DNA of 16,484 nucleotides from positions 1-16,484 of the forward strand of contig DAOQAU010000036.1 in assembly GCA_035354275.1 (NCBI GenBank). Reading direction: 5' to 3'. Position 1 is the stretch's first letter; every line of letters begins with the position of its first letter. A model generated the notes under the pieces. It was not told the DNA's origin and ran no database searches. It was given only the letters and a program-made list of their open reading frames with translations. Position numbers and translations under genes: made by a program. Below are positions 1-6,605 of the stretch, one piece after another. The stretch is from DAOQAU01 sp035354275. GTDB lineage: Bacteria; Cyanobacteriota; Vampirovibrionia; Gastranaerophilales; Gastranaerophilaceae.

Positions 1-702
1 CCAAAAAGCAGCAGGCTTAAGCGCGGGCACATCCGCCCTTATTCCGTCTATACCGAGAGCTAATGCCATATCAACAAATTGAGCATATAAACTATAAACG
101 TCTTGATTTATGTTTTGTTCATCCCCTGCATTTAAAAGCCTTACATCAGTCCAATCGACAGGAACTATAGGATTTTGTGCTTTGTCTTTTTTAAATAATT
201 CGGGTCTTTTTAAATATAAATCATAAGCCCCGCAACAAGGCAGATCAACTATTACACGGATTTTTCTTTTGTGGCATTCGTTTATGAAATTTTTCGCCTC
301 ATCGTCTATCGAAAGTTTTGAATTAGGGGTTTTAAGCTGAGGATTAATTTCGTTAAAACTTGCAGCTGCATACAAAGAGCCCGCCGTTCCAAGTGCTTTA
401 ATTTTTCCTGTCGGAGTTATCGGCATAAGCAAAATTGTATTTACACCCGATGCTTTCAAATCGTCAAGCCTGTTTATAGCATTGGTAAAATTTCCGCTTT
501 CTTCGCCGAGATTTTCTTCGATAATGCCGTTTCTATCCAAATCTTTTGCGCCGAAAGTCCTTATGTTGACAGCATAAATGACTGCTTTTTTAGACAAAAA
601 AAGTGTTTTTAAATCATTATTCCAAGCCTCAAAAGCCCATGACTTTAAAGTAAAAAAAGAGGCAAAAAGCAACAATAAAAATAATTTTAATAAATTTTTC
701 AT
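1..702 (-). CDS. GH13 alpha-amylase-like protein, exported, C-terminus outside the window
   Basis: Partial gene: it starts at ATG 702 and stays open to the left edge (234 codons seen, no stop). Residues 1-23 form a signal peptide (two Lys, a Leu/Phe-rich core, then SWA before FEAWN), so the protein is probably exported. The rest reads as the first half of a GH13 (beta/alpha)8 barrel: an early strand AVIYAVNIRTFG, the segment LKASGVNTILLMPITPTG (strand beta-2), GSLYAAASFNEINP (the usual GSPY...DY...NP region), VIVDLP (conserved region I) and, close to the edge, GIDGIRADV (region II, with Arg and the nucleophile Asp). Region I keeps its Asp, but the usual Asn-His pair reads Cys-Gly. The general acid/base Glu and region IV are out of view, so activity cannot be judged. 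No Shine-Dalgarno is visible before the ATG. A TAAAAT hexamer at 709-714 lies so close that the mRNA may be leaderless. Substrate unknown; family assignment is firm. Confidence 0.85.
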   Translation of the reverse strand, partial: MKNLLKLFLLLLFASFFTLKSWAFEAWNNDLKTLFLSKKAVIYAVNIRTFGAKDLDRNGIIEENLGEESGNFTNAINRLDDLKASGVNTILLMPITPTGKIKALGTAGSLYAAASFNEINPQLKTPNSKLSIDDEAKNFINECHKRKIRVIVDLPCCGAYDLYLKRPELFKKDKAQNPIVPVDWTDVRLLNAGDEQNINQDVYSLYAQFVDMALALGIDGIRADVPALKPAAFW

Positions 703-932
703 TTTATGATTTTATCAAAAAAATAAAAAAATTTTGCAAATGTTAACCATGCATTTTGGAAAAAATTTACAATTTTATTTTTTTCCGCCCCTCTCTATTC
801 CTCTATTTACCGTATTTTTAAAAAAATATGTGTTGAATTGTAAATATTAAGTGTTAAAATAACAAATATAAATATGTTTCATTTTAAAATAAATGTATAG
901 ACAAATAAATTGAATATCAATTGCAGGAGAAT
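703..932. promoter_or_regulatory. Divergent intergenic region with candidate promoters for both sides
   Basis: This AT-rich gap separates the divergent GH13 gene (-) and membrane-protein gene pair (+). On the plus strand TTGAAT (833-838), a 16-nt spacer and TAAAAT (855-860) form a plausible sigma70-type promoter with a predicted start near 867. On the minus strand TAAAAT (709-714) has a TTGCAA 19 nt upstream (734-739), a weak match that would start transcription at about the GH13 ATG. The Shine-Dalgarno AGGAG (925-929) stands only 3 nt before ATG 933. No coding or RNA gene is seen here. All promoter calls are by eye. Confidence 0.45.
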
Positions 933-1670
933 ATGATTAACAGTCTTTCGAAAGATTCACATATAACCCACTCGTTGCCGTCGGCAACAAACCGTAAAGG
1001 GAGTGGAGTGTGCCTTAAGAAAAGAGAGATTGGTGTACCTGCGAAAAATAGTAATATGATTACGAGAAAACCCGCCGAGATAAGTTTTGGCGGGTTTTCA
1101 GGTCTTTATAAAAGTAAAGGATTTAAAGCATTTCTAGAAACTGCAACTGACAATCAACCTGTTTTTAGCGCAATATTTGCAGTTTTATTAACATGTATTT
1201 TAAGACCTGCTGCAATAATGGGACTTCCCGGTAAAAAAAATAAAGACGATAAAAAATATGCAGCCGCTCATTCAATGGCATCTGGTGTAATGGGATATAT
1301 TTTATCCTTAATTATATTTTCACCTCTTGCGGCTGCAATGAAAAAAATAGGCAAAAACCCTCAAAAATATATAGGTGATACTGCAGAATATTTAGGAGAT
1401 AAAGCTTCTAAATCATTCCAAGGCACAAAAGAATTTAAAATGGCATCAAGTATAATGAAAATGGGTACCGAGGCTATCTTGGCGGCTCCAAGAGCAATTG
1501 TTACAGTTGCTTTAATCCCTCCGATTTTAAAATATATTTTCGGCTGGGAGAAAAAATCATCGTCAAAAGAAAAAATTTCCGCTCCTCAGAATTATGCTGC
1601 AATAAATTTTAAAAGCAAAAAGTACAATCATAAAAAGGTTTTTCAAAATTTTATGGGAGTAAACAAGTGA
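933..1670 (+). CDS. Unknown membrane protein with N-terminal ISFGG motif
   Basis: I do not recognise a characterised family. From ATG 933 the protein has 245 residues. A polar N-terminus leads to ISFGGFSG (residues 50-57). Three hydrophobic stretches follow, at about 76-98, 112-134 and 180-203, the last ending in KYIFGW. A Lys-rich tail contains INFKSK, which echoes the N-terminal motif. It is probably an inner-membrane protein. Its stop overlaps the GTG of the next gene by 4 nt (GTGA), and the two proteins share a general plan: N-terminal motif, three hydrophobic segments, basic tail. They are therefore probably co-translated and may act together. The start is uncertain. ATG 933 has AGGAG upstream but at short spacing, TTG 921 is also in frame, and ATG 1056, only nine residues before the motif, is a real alternative because the DNA from 944 to 1006 is palindrome-rich and its translation looks unlike conserved protein. 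Confidence 0.6.
   Translation: MINSLSKDSHITHSLPSATNRKGSGVCLKKREIGVPAKNSNMITRKPAEISFGGFSGLYKSKGFKAFLETATDNQPVFSAIFAVLLTCILRPAAIMGLPGKKNKDDKKYAAAHSMASGVMGYILSLIIFSPLAAAMKKIGKNPQKYIGDTAEYLGDKASKSFQGTKEFKMASSIMKMGTEAILAAPRAIVTVALIPPILKYIFGWEKKSSSKEKISAPQNYAAINFKSKKYNHKKVFQNFMGVNK
968..1006. repeat. Nested hairpin at the 5' end of the membrane-protein gene
   Basis: An inner perfect 7-bp stem GTTGCCG/CGGCAAC with a one-base centre (974-988) sits inside outer arms CCACTC (968-973) and GAGTGG (1001-1006). A 12-bp perfect palindrome TCTTTCGAAAGA lies just upstream at 944-955. The higher GC and the symmetry differ from the flanking coding DNA. It could be a structured 5' leader (if translation starts at 1056) or a small palindromic insert that happens to keep the frame open. 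Confidence 0.6.
1066..1099. repeat. 11-bp inverted repeat overlapping the ISFGG codons
   Basis: Arms GAAAACCCGCC (1066-1076) and GGCGGGTTTTC (1089-1099) are perfect complements around a 12-nt loop. The right arm encodes the Gly-Gly-Phe of the ISFGGF motif. The same arm sequence forms the hairpin downstream of the aminotransferase at 15041-15069. No U-tract follows here, so it is not an obvious terminator. It may form a hairpin in the mRNA near the start of the gene. Confidence 0.6.
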
Positions 1671-2581
1671 AAATAACTTTTAACAATAATTATATAAGTT
1701 CAACAAAATATTCTTCAAATAAAAATTTGAGGTCAAAATCAAAACCTAATTTTACAGGAGGCAATTCTTTTTTAAAAGTTTTATTTGACCCGTTTTCTGA
1801 TTCTAACAATAAAGCAGTAAACTGGCTTACTGATAAAATCGCCAAAGGATATGCGCCTATATTAAGAAGCAAGCCTGTAGAAAAATTTGTAACAAAGTAC
1901 AAAAATACTAACATTACAGCACATCTTTCCGCTGTAATTGCCTCAACAATTACTCTTTTTTACATTAAAAAAACTTTAGAAAATGATAAACTTGATTCTA
2001 AAAAAAGAACTACTTTAGCAATAAATCAAGCATTGGTAGCAATAGTTTCATTATTAGGAAGCTATAAACTCGAAAAAATTGTGGCAAAACCTATAGACGG
2101 TTATGATGAAATAATTACTAAAAAAGTTGATGGCAAAAAAATTAAAGAAAAAGGGAAACATATAGAAGGCTTTGTGGATAAATTCAGAAAAGTAAATACC
2201 GAAGAAATTAATGCTGAAGCTAAAAATATTAAATTAGAAGATATTGATGTTAAAAAATTGGAGCTTGAAGAGCTTTTAAGAAGCAAAAAAATCGATGATT
2301 CTCAAATTGAATCTTTAATAAAAAACCCTGTTTTAGAAACTCTCAAAAAACATTTAAGTGCGGAAGAGTTAATTGAAGCAGAAAGAATAAAGCGGCTTGG
2401 TAAAATAGACAAATGGGTTGACGGTATAAGAGTTGCAAAAACATTGATAATATTTGGCTTCATCTTCAGGTTTTTCGCTCCTGTAGTTGTAACACCAATT
2501 GCAAATGCAATCGGCAACAAGCTCAATGCAAAAAAAGAACCCAAGACTGTTGAACAAAAACCCGCTGAAATAAAAAAATAA
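1667..2581 (+). CDS. Unknown membrane protein with N-terminal PNFTGG motif
   Basis: 304 residues from GTG 1667, which overlaps the previous stop by 4 nt. GGGAG (1655-1659) gives a good ribosome site 7 nt upstream. I recognise no characterised family. The N-terminus is Asn/Ser/Lys-rich and reaches PNFTGG at about residues 27-32. Hydrophobic segments follow near 83-103 (ITAHLSAVIASTITLFYI), 118-135 (AINQALVAIVSLLGSY) and 258-282 (TLIIFGFIFRFFAPVVVTPI). Between the second and third lies a charged, Lys/Glu-rich stretch of about 110 residues likely to be alpha-helical or coiled coil, and the tail is basic (KKEPKTVEQKPAEIKK). The phrase KRTTLAINQAL and the PNFTGG motif resemble lineage-specific membrane proteins I associate with Gastranaerophilales; that is recollection, not a search. 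It is probably a partner of the upstream gene product. The gene ends 11 bp from the convergent mutase gene. Confidence 0.7.
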   Translation: MKITFNNNYISSTKYSSNKNLRSKSKPNFTGGNSFLKVLFDPFSDSNNKAVNWLTDKIAKGYAPILRSKPVEKFVTKYKNTNITAHLSAVIASTITLFYIKKTLENDKLDSKKRTTLAINQALVAIVSLLGSYKLEKIVAKPIDGYDEIITKKVDGKKIKEKGKHIEGFVDKFRKVNTEEINAEAKNIKLEDIDVKKLELEELLRSKKIDDSQIESLIKNPVLETLKKHLSAEELIEAERIKRLGKIDKWVDGIRVAKTLIIFGFIFRFFAPVVVTPIANAIGNKLNAKKEPKTVEQKPAEIKK

Positions 2582-2592
2582 TTTTTTAATTT

Positions 2593-4062
2593 TTAAACTT
2601 TTAAAATTTTCTTTAATTCGCCTAACATTACATCTTCGTAATGCTGCGCTTTTTCCTGTGTTTTTGCTTCAAACCTCAAAGTAAATACAGGCTCTGTGTT
2701 GCTTTGTCTTATTATCGCAAATCCGCCGTCAAAAATTATCCTGAGCCCGTCAAGGGTTACAATTTCTTTAATTTTTTCACCGAACAAATCGGGGTTTTTA
2801 TTAACAATTCTTTCAAAATCTTTCAAAGTAGGTCTTTTTAATTCATCAGGACATGGAAATCTTACTTCCTGAGATGAAAAAACCTCATCAAAGGGCTTCA
2901 ACAACTGTTCGATTTTAAAATCGGGGTTTTCACGTTTTTTGTTTGCAACGATTTCAATAATTCTGCATCCCGCATAAACCGCATCATCAAAGCCGTGATA
3001 CCTGTCTTTAAAGAAAATGTGTCCACTCATTTCGCCAGCCAGCACTGCTCCTGTTTCTTTCATTTTACCTTTAATAAAACCATGCCCTGTTTTGCACATA
3101 ACAGCTTCGCCGCCAAGTTCGTTTATCTTGTCATAGAGGACTTGCGAACATTTGACTTCAGACACTATAATCGGTTTTTTAGGCGCATCTTTCAATTTTT
3201 CAATCACATCTTGCGCGTAAATCAAAAGAAGTTTGTCGCCTGTCATGCTTTTGCCTTTAGAATCAATAACTCCGATTCTGTCTGCATCGCCGTCAAAAGC
3301 TATTCCAAAGTCGGCACCCGTTTCCAAAACTTTCTTTTTAATATAGGTTAAGGTTCTTTCATCGCTTGGATTTGGATGATGATGAGGGAAATTTCCATTA
3401 GGGCTTGAATAAAGTTCAACCACTTGACAGCCCAAGGCTCTGTATAAATTGGGGGCAACAACTCCGCCTGTTGCATTTGCACTATCAACAACGACTTTTA
3501 TACCTTCTCCGACTCTGCCGAAATTTTTCTTCATAACTTCAACATAATCGGGAATTAAATCGTAGTGTTTTAAGCTTCCCACATTAGTCGATAAAACAGC
3601 TTTTTGCGCTTCCTGCAAGGTATATTCTTTGACTTCTTTTATCTGAAATTCATTCAATGACTGCTTGTTAAAAGTCATCTTCAAGCCGTTATACTGACTG
3701 GGGTTGTGGCTTGCTGTTATAATTAACGCCCCTGTTATTTCTTCATCGCCTTTAACAGAAGGGTCTATTCCGACCACTTCCGAATAATACCCGATAGGAG
3801 TTGGCGCAAGTCCCAAATCCACAACGTTTGCACCTGTGGAAACAACACCGTTAATAAGTGCTTTTGCAAGGGCGGGAGAGTGATTTCTGGCATCTTGCGT
3901 TACTGTAATCCACATCTGGGCAGGCGTTTTTCTTGATTTTGCACCTATATATTGAACAAAACCTTTTCCGATATAGTAAAAAAGTTCTTCTGTAATATCT
4001 TTTCCGTAAATTCCTCTTATATCATTTTTCCCGAAAGCACTTTCCAATAATTGCGCAGCCAT
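2593..4062 (-). CDS. Phosphomannomutase/phosphoglucomutase
   Basis: 489 residues, the normal length for the alpha-D-phosphohexomutase family (ManB/AlgC type). The enzyme interconverts hexose 1- and 6-phosphates through a phosphoserine and is cytosolic. All four signature loops are present and intact. TASHNP (116-121) carries the phosphorylated Ser118, DGDADR (257-262) binds Mg2+, GEMSGH (343-348) is the sugar-binding loop, and RQSNTEP (452-458) is the phosphate-binding loop of domain 4. The product could feed GDP-mannose or UDP-glucose synthesis, or glycogen turnover. Mannose versus glucose preference cannot be read from sequence, so no symbol is given. The ATG at 4062 has GGAG 5 nt upstream. 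The gene stands alone, convergent with the membrane-protein pair on its 3' side and divergent from the sugar permease on its 5' side. Confidence 0.93.
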   Translation of the reverse strand: MAAQLLESAFGKNDIRGIYGKDITEELFYYIGKGFVQYIGAKSRKTPAQMWITVTQDARNHSPALAKALINGVVSTGANVVDLGLAPTPIGYYSEVVGIDPSVKGDEEITGALIITASHNPSQYNGLKMTFNKQSLNEFQIKEVKEYTLQEAQKAVLSTNVGSLKHYDLIPDYVEVMKKNFGRVGEGIKVVVDSANATGGVVAPNLYRALGCQVVELYSSPNGNFPHHHPNPSDERTLTYIKKKVLETGADFGIAFDGDADRIGVIDSKGKSMTGDKLLLIYAQDVIEKLKDAPKKPIIVSEVKCSQVLYDKINELGGEAVMCKTGHGFIKGKMKETGAVLAGEMSGHIFFKDRYHGFDDAVYAGCRIIEIVANKKRENPDFKIEQLLKPFDEVFSSQEVRFPCPDELKRPTLKDFERIVNKNPDLFGEKIKEIVTLDGLRIIFDGGFAIIRQSNTEPVFTLRFEAKTQEKAQHYEDVMLGELKKILKV

Positions 4063-4112
4063 AATATCTCCATGATTTTATTTCCAAGCAATACTATCAT
4101 CTGCACCCACAA

Positions 4113-4187
4113 TGTCATGCTGAACTTGTTTCAGCATCTTGCCGACTTTGCAATATGGATAGATCCCGAAACGAGTTCGGGATGACA
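4113..4187. repeat. 75-bp palindromic dispersed repeat with two hairpins
   Basis: The element is bounded by 6-bp terminal inverted repeats TGTCAT (4113-4118) and ATGACA (4182-4187). Inside are two perfect 8-bp hairpins: ATGCTGAA/TTCAGCAT around 4117-4137 and ATCCCGAA/TTCGGGAT at 4163-4183, each with a 5-nt loop. It carries no ORF. The first 12 bases, TGTCATGCTGAA, recur at 16407-16418, showing at least two family members in this window. Similar 'TCATGCTGAA...TTCAGCAT' elements are widespread in bacterial genomes as REP/MITE-like repeats. It sits between two divergent genes and upstream of the permease promoter. Confidence 0.85.
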
Positions 4188-4193
4188 GTTAGC

Positions 4194-4223
4194 TTGAGTT
4201 GTATTATCTATAAGCTTTATAAT
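4194..4223 (+). promoter_or_regulatory. Candidate promoter of the sugar permease gene
   Basis: TTGAGT (4194-4199), an 18-nt spacer and a perfect TATAAT (4218-4223) make a good sigma70-type promoter. Transcription would begin near 4230, only about 5 nt before ATG 4235, and no Shine-Dalgarno is present. The mRNA may therefore be leaderless or nearly so. The palindromic repeat ends only 6 bp upstream of the -35 box. Confidence 0.6.
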
Positions 4224-4234
4224 ATAATAATAAC

Positions 4235-5125
4235 ATGAATATGAAGAATTTTTTATCAAAAGTGTCGAATAATGCATCTTTTGCAGGCTGGGTTTTTATT
4301 CTTCCGGCACTTTTGGGAACATTTATTTTTATAATAATTCCTGTTATCTGTTCTTTAGGCTTAAGTTTTATGGATTGGGATTTGCTTACAAAAGCTAAAT
4401 TTGTAGGATTAAATAACTACAAAGAAATTTTTACCGAACCGCTATTTGGCAAAATTCTTTTAAATACTGTAGTCTATGCGCTTTCAACTTCTGTTTTTGC
4501 GGTGATAATTCCTTTGTTTTTAGCCTGTATTTTGAATTCAAAAATAAGAGGTTCTGAGTTTTATAAAACAGCTTATTTTCTGCCTTTTATTACGCCTATG
4601 ATAGTAATAGCGGTGATTTGGCAGTGGATTTTTGATCCAAATATCGGAATTTTAAACTACGTTTTGAAATTAAATATTAACTGGCTTTACGATGTAAACT
4701 TTGCCATGCCTGCATTGATAATAGTTTCAGTGTGGAAATTAATAGGATACAACATGGTGATTTTTTTATCGGGACTGAGTGCGATAAACCAGTCACTTTT
4801 TGAAGCTGCAAAAATCGACGGAGCAAACTTTTTTGATACTTTCAGGTTTATAACCGTTCCGCTTTTATCGCCCACGATATTTTTTGTTGTAATAATCACC
4901 TGCATAAGCTCTTTTCAGGTTTTTGACCTGATTTATCTGATGACACAGGGCGGACCGTTAGAAAGCACAAATGTTTTGGTTTATGCGGTTTACAAAAATG
5001 CTTTTGAATACTTTAAAATAGGCAAAGCAAGTGCCATTGCCTACGTTTTGTTTTTTATTATTCTTATTTTAACCGTAGCCCAATGGCAGCTTCGCAAAAA
5101 GTTTGTTTACAACGAAAATGATTAA
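4235..5125 (+). CDS. Sugar ABC transporter permease, MalF/UgpA type
   Basis: 296 residues, typical for the first permease subunit of CUT1-type carbohydrate importers. Six membrane segments can be placed at about 17-42, 76-98, 113-133, 157-180, 211-229 and 266-286. The cytoplasmic EAA loop, which contacts the ATPase, is clear: EAAKIDGANFFDTFRFITVP (190-209). QVFDLIYLMTQGGP after TM5 is also characteristic. The protein would form a heterodimer with a MalG/UgpE-like permease and need a solute-binding protein and an ATPase, but none of these is encoded in the window. The next gene is convergent, with its stop overlapping this one by 4 nt. A second ATG lies at 4241; neither ATG has a Shine-Dalgarno. 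Substrate unknown. A link to the GH13 protein and the hexose-phosphate mutase is possible but unproven. Confidence 0.9.
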   Translation: MNMKNFLSKVSNNASFAGWVFILPALLGTFIFIIIPVICSLGLSFMDWDLLTKAKFVGLNNYKEIFTEPLFGKILLNTVVYALSTSVFAVIIPLFLACILNSKIRGSEFYKTAYFLPFITPMIVIAVIWQWIFDPNIGILNYVLKLNINWLYDVNFAMPALIIVSVWKLIGYNMVIFLSGLSAINQSLFEAAKIDGANFFDTFRFITVPLLSPTIFFVVIITCISSFQVFDLIYLMTQGGPLESTNVLVYAVYKNAFEYFKIGKASAIAYVLFFIILILTVAQWQLRKKFVYNEND

Positions 5126-6594
5126 TAAAACTTCTGCACGATAGGAATTGCAACGTTTGAGCAAAACGCCCTTTGCGTAAGCCTTACGCCCATACAAGTC
5201 TGTTTGCGTTTATACTGCGCATGATAAATCCGCTTAATCGTATCATCAACCAATGCTCTATCGTGATTTTTGTAAATTTCACTCACCGGAAGCTCTTTTT
5301 CTATATACATTTCAATGATTTCGTCCAACACTTTGTATTTGGGAAGAGAATCCTCATCGAGTTGACCCGGTCTGAGTTCTGCAGAAGGTGCTTTAGATAT
5401 AATATCTTGAGGAATAACCTCACCTTTTCTGTTAATCCAGTTAGAAAGTGCGTAAACTCTGGTTTTGGTTAAATCTCCGATAAGATTATATCCTCCAACC
5501 ATATCACCGTATAAAGTGGCATAACCCATTGCAACTTCTGATTTATTGCCCGTGGAAAGTACCAAATGATGCTCCCTGTTTGAGAAAAACATCAAGATAA
5601 TCCCGCGAAGCCTTGCCTGCAAATTTTCTTCCGCGACATCGTGTTTTCTTTCTTTTGCAACATCTTCAATAAAATGGTCAAAAAGCTCTGTTATGGGCAT
5701 TGTTCTGGTCTTAATTCCCAAATTTTTAGCCAATTTTTCGGAATCCTTGACACTGCCTTCTGAAGAAAACATGCTCGGCATCAAAATTCCCGAAACATTT
5801 TTATTTCCTAAGGCACTGACCGCCAAAGCGGCGGTCAGTGCAGAATCTATCCCTCCTGAAAGTCCCAAAAGAACTTTTTTAAACCCGAAAACTTCACAGT
5901 ATTCTCTTAAAGCAAAAGTCAAAACTTCAAAAACTTCCTGCTCAAAGCAGTAAAAAGGCTCTTTATATTTTGCCGAAAAATTAATTATTTTCAATTCTTC
6001 CACGCAAATCGGTGACTGCCAAACCTGTTCGCCTTTTTCGTTTAGGGCAAAGCTTTGCCCCGCATAAATATTTTCATCTGCCATGGCAACGGCGTTTGCA
6101 TAAACAAATTTGCACCCGTGACCTTTAAGGAATTTTTTTGCAGCGGCGATATTTTTTCTGTTTGACTCTATTGTGAAAGGAGCATTTTTCGCCCAAACAA
6201 AAACATCACAGGCAGTATTCAGGATTAAATTTTCCGAAATAACAAGATTTTTGTCTTTAAAAGTAAATTTTCCGCCTTCAAGAACCTGAATTTTTCCGTC
6301 AACAACAACTAAAAATTTATTGTAGCATTTGTCAAAACAAAAAGCAGAAGAGCCAAGAATTACAGGGATTTTATATTTTTTTTCGGCAATTTTGTTAAGA
6401 AAATCATCTTGTTTTTTCAAAAATTCCCTGTCCATGCACAAATCTTTAATTCCTGCCGAACAAAGCGTTTGTTGAGGAAAAATTACAATTTCCGCCTTAC
6501 TTTTGACGGCAGCTTCTATATTTTCAATAACTTTTTTAAAATTATTTTCAAAATCTCCCGTGCGTAATTTAACTTGTGCCAAAGCAATTTTCAT
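5122..6594 (-). CDS. nadE: NAD(+) synthetase with a degenerate N-terminal nitrilase domain
   Basis: 490 residues, last gene of the mur-fts operon, starting 11 nt after the ftsQ stop with GGGAG 7 nt before the ATG. The C-terminal half (about 225-490) is a good NAD synthetase, which amidates and adenylates nicotinate adenine dinucleotide: GLSGGIDSALTAAL (244-257, ATP-pyrophosphatase loop), STGNKSEVAMGYATLYGDMVGG (347-368) and KAPSAELRPGQLDEDSLP (401-418). The N-terminal half resembles the nitrilase-type glutaminase of two-domain NadE but is short and altered. At the catalytic Glu position, FPE reads FPQ (Gln41). The stretch that should carry the CED-W nucleophile Cys seems missing, so that a lysine/phenylalanine-rich segment runs straight into CDVFVWAKNAPF (129-140), which aligns with the later ASPF block. 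Two-domain enzymes usually have about 540-560 or more residues. Inference: it may rely on free ammonia or another amidotransferase, with the N-domain structural only. Confidence 0.9.
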   Translation of the reverse strand: MKIALAQVKLRTGDFENNFKKVIENIEAAVKSKAEIVIFPQQTLCSAGIKDLCMDREFLKKQDDFLNKIAEKKYKIPVILGSSAFCFDKCYNKFLVVVDGKIQVLEGGKFTFKDKNLVISENLILNTACDVFVWAKNAPFTIESNRKNIAAAKKFLKGHGCKFVYANAVAMADENIYAGQSFALNEKGEQVWQSPICVEELKIINFSAKYKEPFYCFEQEVFEVLTFALREYCEVFGFKKVLLGLSGGIDSALTAALAVSALGNKNVSGILMPSMFSSEGSVKDSEKLAKNLGIKTRTMPITELFDHFIEDVAKERKHDVAEENLQARLRGIILMFFSNREHHLVLSTGNKSEVAMGYATLYGDMVGGYNLIGDLTKTRVYALSNWINRKGEVIPQDIISKAPSAELRPGQLDEDSLPKYKVLDEIIEMYIEKELPVSEIYKNHDRALVDDTIKRIYHAQYKRKQTCMGVRLTQRAFCSNVAIPIVQKFY

Positions 6595-6605
6595 ATTTTT
6601 TCTCC

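Noticed and set aside
2995..3351. Plus-strand open frame of 118 codons inside the mutase gene
   Set aside because: It is the antisense shadow of a well-conserved phosphohexomutase gene and has no family resemblance. The same reasoning removes 7779-8141 (inside ddl), 5173-5472 and 5693-5953 (inside nadE), 9597-9881 (inside murC) and 13712-14250 (inside dnaG).
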